A DNA stretch of 5,732 nucleotides from Desulfobacteraceae bacterium (GTDB taxonomy: Bacteria; Desulfobacterota; Syntrophobacteria; BM002): assembly GCA_002899795.1 (NCBI GenBank), contig PPDG01000044.1, positions 1-5,732 on the forward strand. Reading direction: 5' to 3'. Below, in pieces: positions 1 to 5,616 of this stretch (position 1 is its first letter; each line of letters starts with the position of its first letter). Both the position numbers and the translations under genes were made by a program. Under the pieces are notes generated by a model. It saw nothing but the letters and a program-made list of their open reading frames with translations, ran no database searches and was not told the DNA's origin.

Positions 1-8
1 ATACATTA

Positions 9-36
9 AAATCTGAAATCATAAATCTACAATCTA
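9..36. repeat. Degenerate heptamer tandem array downstream of livH
   Basis: Four consecutive 7-base units can be read on the plus strand: AAATCTG, AAATCAT, AAATCTA and CAATCTA. An imperfect fifth unit follows toward the livH stop. The array fills most of the AT-rich stretch between the livH stop codon (TAA, complement of 48-50) and the window edge. It has no coding potential and no convincing hairpin. Intergenic heptamer arrays are known in several bacterial groups, for example the short tandemly repeated heptamers of cyanobacteria. Whether this one belongs to a genome-wide family cannot be seen here. Confidence 0.6.
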
Positions 37-47
37 AATATCTGCCC

Positions 48-932
48 TTAAAACCTCTTCACTTCCTTTGAGCCAAGGAGGCCACTCGGCCTAATGAATA
101 GAACTAAGAGCAAGACAAAAAATGCAATGGCATCTTTGAATCCAGAGCTAATGAGGCCAGCACCCAGCGACTCCAAAACCCCCAGAAGAAAACCACCGAG
201 AATCGATCCGGGACTGCTGCCCAGACCACCCAAAACCGCAGCGCAAAATCCTTTCAGGCCAAGCATAATTCCCACATCGTAGCCACACAGGGTAATGGGA
301 ACAATGACGATGCCGGCAGCGGCTCCAATGGCTGCACTTAGGGCGAAGGAGACCAAAACCATGCGGTTTACTCCAATCCCCACCAGGCCGGCGGCTCGCC
401 GGTTGAAGGCGCAAGCACGCATGGCCTTGCCCGTTATGGTGTGTTTGTAGAAAAACTGTAGAGCAGCCATTACCACCAACGTCACTCCGAGTACCCAGAG
501 GCTTTGAGGTACCAGGGTAGCACCGCCAAAATGGATGGGGGCGGAACCGGTAAATGGCCTGAGCCCCAGGGAATCTTTCCCCCAGAACATCATGGCCACG
601 CCCCGAAGAAAGATGGAGGCGCCAACTGTGATGATGATGAGAGCAATGGGATTTGAGCTTCTGGCAGGACGGATGGTGAACCGTTCCAGAGCGATGCCCA
701 CCAGGGTTACCGCCAGGACTGCCAACAGGAAGCTGAAACCGAGTGGCAGGTGACTAACGCCATCAAGCGCTATTACCGCCATGCCGCCAAGCATGACAAA
801 CTCGCCCTGGGCGAAGTTGATGACCTCGGTGGAATTGTAAATGATGGTAAAACCCAGGGCGATAACCGCGTAGATGGCACCATTGGTGATGCCGGAGATA
901 ATGTACTGGAGAATCTGGCTACTCAGATCCAT
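48..932 (-). CDS. livH: LivH-type branched-chain amino acid ABC transporter permease
   Basis: Inner-membrane permease subunit of a HAAT-family (Liv) ABC importer, expected to pair with LivM and the ATPases LivG/LivF. The 294-residue product is nearly all hydrophobic helices. It starts in the manner typical of LivH (MDLSSQILQY, then GAIYAVIALGF at 18-28) and carries the conserved NFAQGEF at 39-45. A cytoplasmic loop with GKAMRACAFNRRAAGLVGI at 168-186 is where the EAA-like ATPase contact lies. The family signature GLKGFCAAVLGGLGS sits at 225-239. E. coli LivH is of similar length (about 308 residues). The frame can be extended to a TTG at 953, but the ATG at 932 matches the family N-terminus and has a weak GGTG at 940-943, seven bases upstream. 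LivK lies upstream across an unusually long, repeat-containing gap. Substrate specificity is not visible and could be aromatic rather than branched-chain compounds. Confidence 0.95.
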   Translation of the reverse strand: MDLSSQILQYIISGITNGAIYAVIALGFTIIYNSTEVINFAQGEFVMLGGMAVIALDGVSHLPLGFSFLLAVLAVTLVGIALERFTIRPARSSNPIALIIITVGASIFLRGVAMMFWGKDSLGLRPFTGSAPIHFGGATLVPQSLWVLGVTLVVMAALQFFYKHTITGKAMRACAFNRRAAGLVGIGVNRMVLVSFALSAAIGAAAGIVIVPITLCGYDVGIMLGLKGFCAAVLGGLGSSPGSILGGFLLGVLESLGAGLISSGFKDAIAFFVLLLVLFIRPSGLLGSKEVKRF

Positions 933-939
933 AGGCAGA

Positions 940-943
940 CACC
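940..943 (-). promoter_or_regulatory. Weak ribosome-binding site of livH
   Basis: GGTG on the minus strand lies seven bases before the ATG at 932. It is weak, but together with the LivH-like N-terminus it favours this ATG over the in-frame TTG at 953. Confidence 0.4.
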
Positions 944-944
944 G

Positions 945-973
945 AGTGTCCAAAGTGGGGTAAAGTGTCCAAA
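945..973. repeat. 10-bp direct repeat upstream of livH
   Basis: AGTGTCCAAA occurs at 945-954 and again at 964-973, a period of 19 bases. On the minus strand the two copies (TTTGGACACT) fall about 13 and 32 bases ahead of the livH start. A period of about two helical turns suits paired protein-binding sites. Multiple internal terminal repeats containing TGTCC-like words also occur at the ends of some IS21-type elements, so a solo IS end is an alternative. No transposase remnant is visible nearby. Confidence 0.55.
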
Positions 974-1020
974 ACGTGTTTGATCAAGTTGATTACTTGG
1001 TTTGCCTCTTAATCTAACTT

Positions 1021-1086
1021 TTCGGGCGGAGATAAACGGCTCGACTGAAGGCTTTCGAGTGAGCCTAAGTCGAACTTCTCGCCGAA
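1021..1086. repeat. Long imperfect palindrome (REP-like element or structured RNA)
   Basis: The inner part pairs well. TCGACT (1041-1046) pairs with AGTCGA (1068-1073), and AGGCT (1049-1053) pairs with AGCCT (1062-1066), separated by a small 2x1 internal loop and closed by an 8-base loop. An outer arm adds TTCGG (1021-1025) with CCGAA (1082-1086) and further bulged pairs of 1027-1032 with 1077-1081. GGGCGG (1024-1029) could alternatively pair with CCGCCC (1091-1096). No U-tract follows on either strand, so it does not look like an intrinsic terminator. Small extragenic palindromes of this size are typical of REP-type repeats. A processed or structured operon RNA is also possible. Confidence 0.6.
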
Positions 1087-1135
1087 ATCCCCGCCCCTTT
1101 ATGGCCCTTGGGTTATTAATTCATTAGGAAAAAAT

Positions 1136-1193
1136 GTCATTTATAGTCATTCGTGAGCAACTTAATGACCTGATGACAGCAAAGCTAGATGAC
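1136..1193. promoter_or_regulatory. Symmetric GTCAT/ATGAC motif cluster, possible operator
   Basis: GTCAT occurs at 1136-1140 and GTCATT at 1146-1151. They are mirrored by AATGAC at 1164-1169 and ATGAC at 1173-1177, and a further GATGAC lies at 1188-1193. The first four are arranged almost symmetrically around position 1157, and the left pair is spaced 10 bases apart. That arrangement would suit cooperative binding of a dimeric regulator. Nothing in the window identifies such a regulator, so the function is only suggested. Confidence 0.3.
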
Positions 1194-1216
1194 GCGAAGC
1201 ATAGTGACCGAGAGAA

Positions 1217-1244
1217 GCTTTCCGCTCGTTGCTTACCGCTTACT
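1217..1244. repeat. Degenerate heptamer tandem array downstream of livK
   Basis: Four consecutive 7-base units are read on the plus strand: GCTTTCC, GCTCGTT, GCTTACC and GCTTACT. The array lies about 35 bases beyond the livK stop codon. It has the same period as the array after livH but an unrelated unit. It is neither coding nor able to form a good hairpin. Confidence 0.55.
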
Positions 1245-1278
1245 TTCTGCACTATCCCTTTGTTATCGATGCCTTACC

Positions 1279-2448
1279 TTACTGAATTACCTGCCAGTCG
1301 CCGTTCACGATCTTCACCACCACGAAGGCTTCTTCTTTGTTGAGGCCGTTGTGATCTTGAGGTGAAAAGCGAAAAATACCGCTCATTCCCACATGGCCGG
1401 TGATCTTCTCGACCTCGTCACGAATCTTGGCCCGATCAGCCCCTGCTTTTTCAAGGGCTTGAGCCAGAATTTCCAGACCATCCCAGGAATAGCCGCCAAA
1501 CCCCGAAACTGCAATTTTGTACTTCTCTTCGTAGTCGGCGATGTATTTCAGCAGTGTCGGCTTCTGGGGGTCGGTATCGGGCAAAGCTCCAGCAACCAGG
1601 ATTTTGCCGGTGGGCAGTATGACGCCATTGGCCGCTTCGCCGGCCAGCTGAATAAACTTCTTGGAAGCAACGCCATGGCTCTGATAGAGGGGGATCTCGA
1701 TACCAAGCTGCCGCATGTTCTTGGCGATCACTGCCGGACCGGGATTGGTTCCCCAACAAATAATAGCCCCCGGGTTCAAGGACCTAATCTTGGTGAGCTG
1801 GGGAGTCATGTCCGTGTCTTTGGGCCCGAACCTTTCGTCGGCGACGATCTCATACCCGTAGTCCGGTGCCTGTTGAAGCAACTGCTCCCTGCCACTAGCG
1901 CCAAAGGCATTGCCTACAGTGAGAATGGCAATCTTCTGGATTCCCTGGCCTTGCATATATTCATAGATCTTGGCCACTGCCATCACATCGGTTTGAGGTG
2001 TTTTGAAAACCCATTTCTTAACTGGGGTAGTGATTTTCACCGAAGCTGCGCAGGAAATGAGCGGCACCTGGGCCTTTTCCGCGATGGGAACCACAGCCAG
2101 GGTTGTGCCACTCAGTGAGGGGCCCACTATGGCCAGAACATTGTCCTTTTCGATCAACTTGTTGGTGTTAAGCACCGCTTTGGTGGCGTCCCCCTCGGTG
2201 TCGTATATGACCAGTTCAATGGGATGGCCGTTGACACCGCCTTGGGCATTGATCTGTTCTGCCAGCAATTCCATTGAATTGCGTTCCGGCTCACCAAGAA
2301 ACGATGCCCGGCCGGTGATCGCAAAAATACCGCCAATCTTGTAAGAAGCCTTGGGCTCCTCTTTTTTGGCGCAGCCACTCCATGCCAAAGCTACCGCCAG
2401 CAGCAACAACGTCAAAACCTGAATTATTCTGACCTTACCTCTTTTCAT
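1279..2448 (-). CDS. livK: LivK-like substrate-binding lipoprotein of a Liv-type ABC transporter
   Basis: Periplasmic type I solute-binding protein (Peripla_BP_6 / LivK family) that delivers ligand to the LivHM permeases. The 389-residue product begins with a basic region (MKRGKVR) and a hydrophobic core (8-22). WSGC follows, with Cys26 as the probable lipidated residue, so the protein is likely membrane-anchored. The mature part opens with YKIGGIFAITG (36-46), the usual first strand and ligand loop. QINAQGGVNGHPIELVIYD lies at 65-83, GPSLSGTTLAVVPIAE at 109-124 and VPLISCAAS at 128-136; the S/T-rich loops at 113-116 and 132-136 are where this family binds the amino-acid head group. The frame can be extended upstream to 2484. 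The ATG at 2448 gives a clean signal peptide and has AGGAG eight bases ahead. The neighbouring PaaK and ACT proteins suggest that the ligand may be an aromatic acid or amino acid; that is inference. Confidence 0.93.
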   Translation of the reverse strand: MKRGKVRIIQVLTLLLLAVALAWSGCAKKEEPKASYKIGGIFAITGRASFLGEPERNSMELLAEQINAQGGVNGHPIELVIYDTEGDATKAVLNTNKLIEKDNVLAIVGPSLSGTTLAVVPIAEKAQVPLISCAASVKITTPVKKWVFKTPQTDVMAVAKIYEYMQGQGIQKIAILTVGNAFGASGREQLLQQAPDYGYEIVADERFGPKDTDMTPQLTKIRSLNPGAIICWGTNPGPAVIAKNMRQLGIEIPLYQSHGVASKKFIQLAGEAANGVILPTGKILVAGALPDTDPQKPTLLKYIADYEEKYKIAVSGFGGYSWDGLEILAQALEKAGADRAKIRDEVEKITGHVGMSGIFRFSPQDHNGLNKEEAFVVVKIVNGDWQVIQ

Positions 2449-2456
2449 GATCAACT

Positions 2457-2461
2457 CTCCT
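2457..2461 (-). promoter_or_regulatory. Ribosome-binding site of livK
   Basis: AGGAG on the minus strand lies eight bases before the ATG at 2448, within a longer purine run. It decides the start at the MKRGK methionine rather than the one twelve codons upstream, which would place the purine run inside the coding region and spoil the signal peptide. Confidence 0.75.
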
Positions 2462-2518
2462 CCCTCCCCATTCTTTCCATTCATTCAGTTACGACTTGCC
2501 GTGGGACAAAAACTGAAC

Positions 2519-2578
2519 CACTGAGAAGACAAAGAGTATAGCGGTTGGCGCTAGGCGCTTTGCGTTTTCTTCTCAGTG
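2519..2578. repeat. 11-bp perfect inverted repeat between the ACT gene and livK
   Basis: CACTGAGAAGA (2519-2529) is perfectly complementary to TCTTCTCAGTG (2568-2578), with a 38-base spacer. The spacer holds a smaller hairpin, GGCGC-TAG-GCGCT (2547-2558). In the minus direction the stem is followed, after a few bases, by five U residues (2512-2508), so it could work as a weak terminator or attenuator ahead of livK. The long spacer and A/G-rich arms look more like a dispersed palindromic repeat or a tiny MITE-like element than a classic terminator. Confidence 0.65.
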
Positions 2579-2619
2579 CACTCTGTGGCTATTACTCCCC
2601 CACACTTTAACTAAAACTC

Positions 2620-3051
2620 TTACATGGCGTAGAGTTTCTCTCCCCCGATGACCGTCACACCATTTTGCATCAGCACATCCACGGCATTATCAATATCATC
2701 GAATCGGAAAATGATTACTGCGTTCTGGCCGCTTTGCTGGACAAAGGCATACATGTACTCCACGTTGATACCGTTCTCAAAAAGAATTTGCAGAATGTTG
2801 TTTAGGCCCCCTGGCCGGTCCTCCACCTCCACCGCCACAACCTCGGTTCTGCCTACGGTGAACCCCTGTTCTTTGAGAACTTGTTTGGCTTTCTCATGGT
2901 CGTTGACAATCAGCCTCAGGATACCGAAATCAGAGGTATCGGCTAAAGCCAAGGCCCGGATATTGATATCCTCTCTGCCCAAGATTCCGGTAACCTCCGC
3001 AAGCCTTCCAGCCTTGTTCTCCAGAAATATGGAGATCTGTTCAACTTTCAT
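2620..3051 (-). CDS. Double ACT-domain protein, probable amino-acid sensor
   Basis: The 143-residue soluble protein consists of two ACT domains and nothing else. The first (about 1-66) shows NKAGRL at 12-17 and NIRALALADTSDFGILRLIV at 30-49. The second (about 70-140) shows DRPGGL at 78-83 and NVEYMYAFV at 96-104. The N-x-x-G and D-R-P-G-G turns are the places where ACT domains bind small ligands, usually amino acids, at a dimer interface. No catalytic domain is attached, so a regulatory or sensing role is likely; the protein it acts on is unknown. The ATG at 3051 has GGAGG six bases upstream, and the in-frame TTG at 3099 is less likely. It lies 55 bases after paaK and is probably co-transcribed with it. 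ACT proteins of this kind are often found beside PaaK-type ligases and Liv transporters in anaerobes, which is recalled family knowledge and not tested here. Confidence 0.88.
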   Translation of the reverse strand: MKVEQISIFLENKAGRLAEVTGILGREDINIRALALADTSDFGILRLIVNDHEKAKQVLKEQGFTVGRTEVVAVEVEDRPGGLNNILQILFENGINVEYMYAFVQQSGQNAVIIFRFDDIDNAVDVLMQNGVTVIGGEKLYAM

Positions 3052-3057
3052 GGTTTC

Positions 3058-3062
3058 CCTCC
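3058..3062 (-). promoter_or_regulatory. Ribosome-binding site of the ACT-domain gene
   Basis: GGAGG on the minus strand lies six bases before the ATG at 3051. It fixes the start at MKVEQISIF, exactly where the first ACT strand begins, and argues against the in-frame TTG at 3099. Confidence 0.75.
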
Positions 3063-3106
3063 CCTTGCGTGGGCTTATAATCTCTTGGTTTGCCGGCAAA
3101 ACTGGC

Positions 3107-4408
3107 CTAAATCTCTCTCTTGTCTATTACCCTTACAGCCTTGCCTTCGCTACGTTGAATGCTCTTGGGCTCTACCAGCTTAACCTGGGCAGAAACACTC
3201 AGCATTTCCTTAATATTCTTTTCCAGTTTACGTTCCATGTTCTGTAAATTCTTGACCTCATCTGAAAAAACCTTCTCGTTCACCTCCACCTTCACAGTGA
3301 GTGTGTCCAATCTGCCCTCGCGAGCAACCTCTAATTGATAGTAAGGTTCAATGCCATCAATCTCCATGATGACACTTTCGATTTGGGAGGGGAACACATT
3401 AACGCCGCGAATGATGAGCATATCGTCACTGCGACCCTGGACTCGCCCCATACGGACGATGGTCCGCCCGCAACGGCAAGGTTCAGGATACAGAACGGAG
3501 ATATCGCGGGTTCTGTAGCGGATGACTGGAAATGCCTCTTTGGTGATGGTGGTGAAAACCAACTCCCCTGGAGTACCATAGGGCAGGACCTCTTCAGTGT
3601 CCGGATCGATAATTTCAGGAATAAAATGGTCCTCGAAGATGTGTAGCCCATTTTGGGCTTCGATGCATTCCACCGAAACTCCCGGACCTATAATTTCACT
3701 GAGGCCATAAATATCCATGGCCTTTATGTTGAGCTTCCGTTCAATCTCCTCCCGCATCTGCTCGGACCAGGGTTCGGCCCCGAAAATGCCGGCCTTGAAG
3801 TTGAATTCGCGAAAATCCACCCCCATTTCCTCGGCCACCTCGGCAATCAACAGAGCATAAGAGGGTGTGCAGGTGAGGATTGTGGGGCCAAAATCCGTCA
3901 TGATCATCACCTGCCTCTTGGTGTTGCCCCCTGAAATGGGGATCACCGAAGCGCCCAACTTTTCGGCACCGTAGTGAAAGCCGAGACCACCAGTAAATAG
4001 GCCATAGCCGTAAGCATTGTGAATCATATCTCCCCTGGTGGCGCCCCCTGCCATGAGGGTTCTCGCCATGAGTTCAGACCAGGTCTGGATGTCCCGGGCT
4101 GTGTAGCCCACTACGGTTGGCTTCCCAGTGGTACCCGAGGAGGCGTGGATTCGGACTACATCGTCCATGGGCACCGTGAACATCCCAAAGGGGTAGTTGT
4201 CCCGCAGATTGTCTTTGTAGGTAAACGGCAGCCTGCGCAGATCGTCAAGGGAACTCACATCATCAACCTTTACCCCAACCTCATCGAATCGCTTCTTGTA
4301 AAAGGGAACCGTGTTGTACACTCTGGCAACCGTTTTTTGCAGTCGTCTCAGCTGAATAGCCTCTAGAGCCTCCCTGGGCATGGTTTCATACTCTTCGTTG
4401 TAAATCAT
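3107..4408 (-). CDS. paaK: Phenylacetate-CoA ligase (PaaK-type, AMP-forming)
   Basis: Cytoplasmic adenylate-forming enzyme that activates phenylacetate or a related arylacetate with ATP and CoA, giving the CoA thioester. The 433 residues match the usual 430-440 of the family. The N-terminus (MIYNEEYETMPREALEAIQLRRL) is typical. The AMP-binding P-loop is SSGTTGKPT at 90-98. Other family stretches are AYGYGLFTGGLGFHYGAEKLG (132-152) and the adenine-site DIYGLSE at 232-238. IRYRTRD at 296-302 and the hinge GRSDDMLIIRGVNVFPSQIE at 325-344 follow, then the C-terminal lid with EGKAVRV around Lys423, the expected catalytic lysine. CRCG at 311-314 is also characteristic. The start has GGAGG four bases upstream. 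The ACT gene and liv genes follow in the same direction. In anaerobes this enzyme often salvages arylacetates formed by indolepyruvate/arylpyruvate oxidoreductases. The substrate could be phenylacetate, hydroxyphenylacetate or indoleacetate. Confidence 0.95.
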   Translation of the reverse strand: MIYNEEYETMPREALEAIQLRRLQKTVARVYNTVPFYKKRFDEVGVKVDDVSSLDDLRRLPFTYKDNLRDNYPFGMFTVPMDDVVRIHASSGTTGKPTVVGYTARDIQTWSELMARTLMAGGATRGDMIHNAYGYGLFTGGLGFHYGAEKLGASVIPISGGNTKRQVMIMTDFGPTILTCTPSYALLIAEVAEEMGVDFREFNFKAGIFGAEPWSEQMREEIERKLNIKAMDIYGLSEIIGPGVSVECIEAQNGLHIFEDHFIPEIIDPDTEEVLPYGTPGELVFTTITKEAFPVIRYRTRDISVLYPEPCRCGRTIVRMGRVQGRSDDMLIIRGVNVFPSQIESVIMEIDGIEPYYQLEVAREGRLDTLTVKVEVNEKVFSDEVKNLQNMERKLEKNIKEMLSVSAQVKLVEPKSIQRSEGKAVRVIDKREI

Positions 4409-4481
4409 AGGTCCTCCCTATCAATCAGAATCTAAGCTAACCGGTTCGTCCACCCCATAGACTTTAAAGCAAAACGGTGGT

Positions 4482-5462
4482 TCAAAAGAAAAATTTCAAC
4501 GACAAACTCACCGAAGGCGCTCGGGGTTGATCGAAACTAATCTTTCCGTAGGGGGCAAGACGTTCTTGCTGTCGCTGTTCTTCCCGATCGTTGTATTTAT
4601 GAGACACATTTACAGCGCTGTAGATATTGCCACCATAAAAAGCAGCGGTGACCAAAGCTAGTCCTACTCCTACCCCCTCATGGTCCTGGTTGAAAGCCTC
4701 ATACGTGGCCCAAGCAAATGCACCGGTAAATACGAATGCGATGGCTGCATCACGGGGTCGATCGCAGTAAAGGTGACCTGCACCGGGTAAGAGCGCTGCC
4801 AAAAAACCAGCCAGAGAAGGATCCTTCCGTTTTGCTTCTGACTCCTCTGCTACGATCTGCTGCACTTTTTTCGCTCTAGCATAAAACAAATCCTCACTTC
4901 CCACCTGGCTCAGAGCTTGGTCAGCTTCCAACCAGCGACCTTCTTTGGCGTAACTGAGACCGATAAGATACCAGGCCTCTGCCACTAAGGGTCTTCCTGG
5001 TTGATCTTCAATGATGGCCCCATACTCCTTCCTGGCCTCTTCTCCCCGACCCAACTCACCCAGAGTTCGAGCTTTCAGAAAACGAGCCTCCCATTGAAGA
5101 GAACTCTGAGGGTAGTCACGCAGGAAAGCATTTACTGCTTCCAGAGCCTGGTGCCAGCGTTTACCACGGAAGTAGCATTGAACAATTCGTAGGGCGGCGT
5201 TCTGTGCTTGGGGATTATCAGGATAGAGGAAAAGAAAGCGCTGGTACTCTCCAATAGCTCTGAAGTACTCTTGCTCGGAAAAAAGATGATGGGCGAATTC
5301 TAGCACCTGTTCTGGGGGAAAGTCCATTGGATGTAAGGGCGACTGGGCTTGGGCAGGAATCCCTGAACCCACAAACATCGTCACTGCGACAGTTAGCAGC
5401 AACAAGCCTACCAAAATATGATGAGGTCGTCCCGGTTGTATGCAGCCTGACTTTCGAGTCAT
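4482..5462 (-). CDS. Exported TPR protein with hydrophobic C-terminal domain
   Basis: I recognise the architecture but not a named function. The 326-residue product has a signal peptide with hydrophobic core at 16-33 and a likely cleavage after AQA (37-39). TPR-like helical pairs follow at about 50-187, with motif-like stretches EQEYFRAIGEYQRFLFLYPDNPQA (63-86), QALEAVNAFLRDYPQS (105-120) and AWYLIGLSYAKEGRWLEADQAL (163-184). After a charged linker (198-214) comes FLAALLPGAGHLYCDRP (220-236). It resembles the LPG-x-G-x-x-Y motif of DUF5683/TM2-like small membrane modules. Two hydrophobic segments follow, at about 238-257 and 264-284. The chain ends in SLSLKFFF, an aromatic end reminiscent of outer-membrane proteins. 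The start has AGGAG six bases upstream. It is separated from the upstream gene by two terminators and from paaK by 73 bases, so it need not share the function of paaK. A cell-envelope scaffold role is a guess. Confidence 0.85.
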   Translation of the reverse strand: MTRKSGCIQPGRPHHILVGLLLLTVAVTMFVGSGIPAQAQSPLHPMDFPPEQVLEFAHHLFSEQEYFRAIGEYQRFLFLYPDNPQAQNAALRIVQCYFRGKRWHQALEAVNAFLRDYPQSSLQWEARFLKARTLGELGRGEEARKEYGAIIEDQPGRPLVAEAWYLIGLSYAKEGRWLEADQALSQVGSEDLFYARAKKVQQIVAEESEAKRKDPSLAGFLAALLPGAGHLYCDRPRDAAIAFVFTGAFAWATYEAFNQDHEGVGVGLALVTAAFYGGNIYSAVNVSHKYNDREEQRQQERLAPYGKISFDQPRAPSVSLSLKFFF

Positions 5463-5482
5463 GGTCTGCTCCTGGGTTCAGT

Positions 5483-5513
5483 AAAAAAGCCGCGGGTTTC
5501 AGCTAACCCACGG
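5483..5513 (-). terminator. Intrinsic terminator, second of a tandem pair
   Basis: On the minus strand CCGTGGGTT (5513-5505) pairs with AACCCGCGG (5498-5490) across a 6-base loop: nine pairs, one of them G-U. One base later a run of six U follows (5488-5483). It lies only 21 bases before the start codon of the TPR gene, so that gene would need a promoter overlapping this region, or depend on readthrough. Confidence 0.8.
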
Positions 5514-5522
5514 ACTCTAAAC

Positions 5523-5558
5523 AAAAAACCATGGGCTTGCTTCCCTGTCCGCCCATGG
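5523..5558 (-). terminator. Intrinsic terminator, first of a tandem pair
   Basis: On the minus strand CCATGGGC (5558-5551) pairs perfectly with GCCCATGG (5536-5529) across a 14-base loop, immediately followed by six U (5528-5523). It lies 58 bases after the stop codon of the partial gene at the right edge and is its most likely transcription end. Confidence 0.8.
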
Positions 5559-5616
5559 CCTTGGATGCTCACCTTTGTACCGGTTAATTCTCGATTCAAC
5601 CAATTACCCCTGTTCC

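Larger units (their letters stand above)
933..1278. other. 346-base gap between livK and livH with no gene
   Basis: The gap holds no credible coding region. The only longer open frame in it (plus strand from 1134) runs into livK antisense and looks like nothing recognisable. What it does hold, in minus-strand order after the livK stop, is a heptamer array (1244-1217), a symmetric GTCAT/ATGAC cluster (1193-1136), a long imperfect palindrome (1086-1021), a short inverted repeat CAAGT/ACTTG (999-985), and a 10-bp direct repeat (973-945) just ahead of livH. I see no clean sigma-70 promoter and no U-tract terminator. Gaps between liv genes are usually short, so this one looks expanded by small repeat elements. 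Confidence 0.7.

Noticed and set aside
933..953. Extension of LivH by seven residues from a TTG at 953
   Set aside because: The added residues are not LivH-like, and the extension would overlap the direct repeat; the ATG at 932 matches the family start.
1134..1343. Plus-strand open frame of 69 codons starting in the livK-livH gap
   Set aside because: It runs into livK in antisense, has no ribosome-binding site, and its composition is unlike a protein.
2392..2448. LivK lipobox with tryptophan at position -3 (WSGC) as a sign of a broken lipoprotein signal
   Set aside because: Position -3 is unusual, but S-G-C at the end of a clean basic and hydrophobic leader is common enough in lipoproteins to keep the normal call.
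3052..3099. Extension of the ACT protein by 16 residues from a TTG at 3099
   Set aside because: The strong GGAGG lies inside this stretch at proper spacing for the ATG at 3051, and the ACT fold begins there.
2003..3247. Long plus-strand open frames opposite livK, the ACT gene and the end of paaK
   Set aside because: They are antisense shadows of well-supported genes, with no ribosome-binding sites or recognisable domains.
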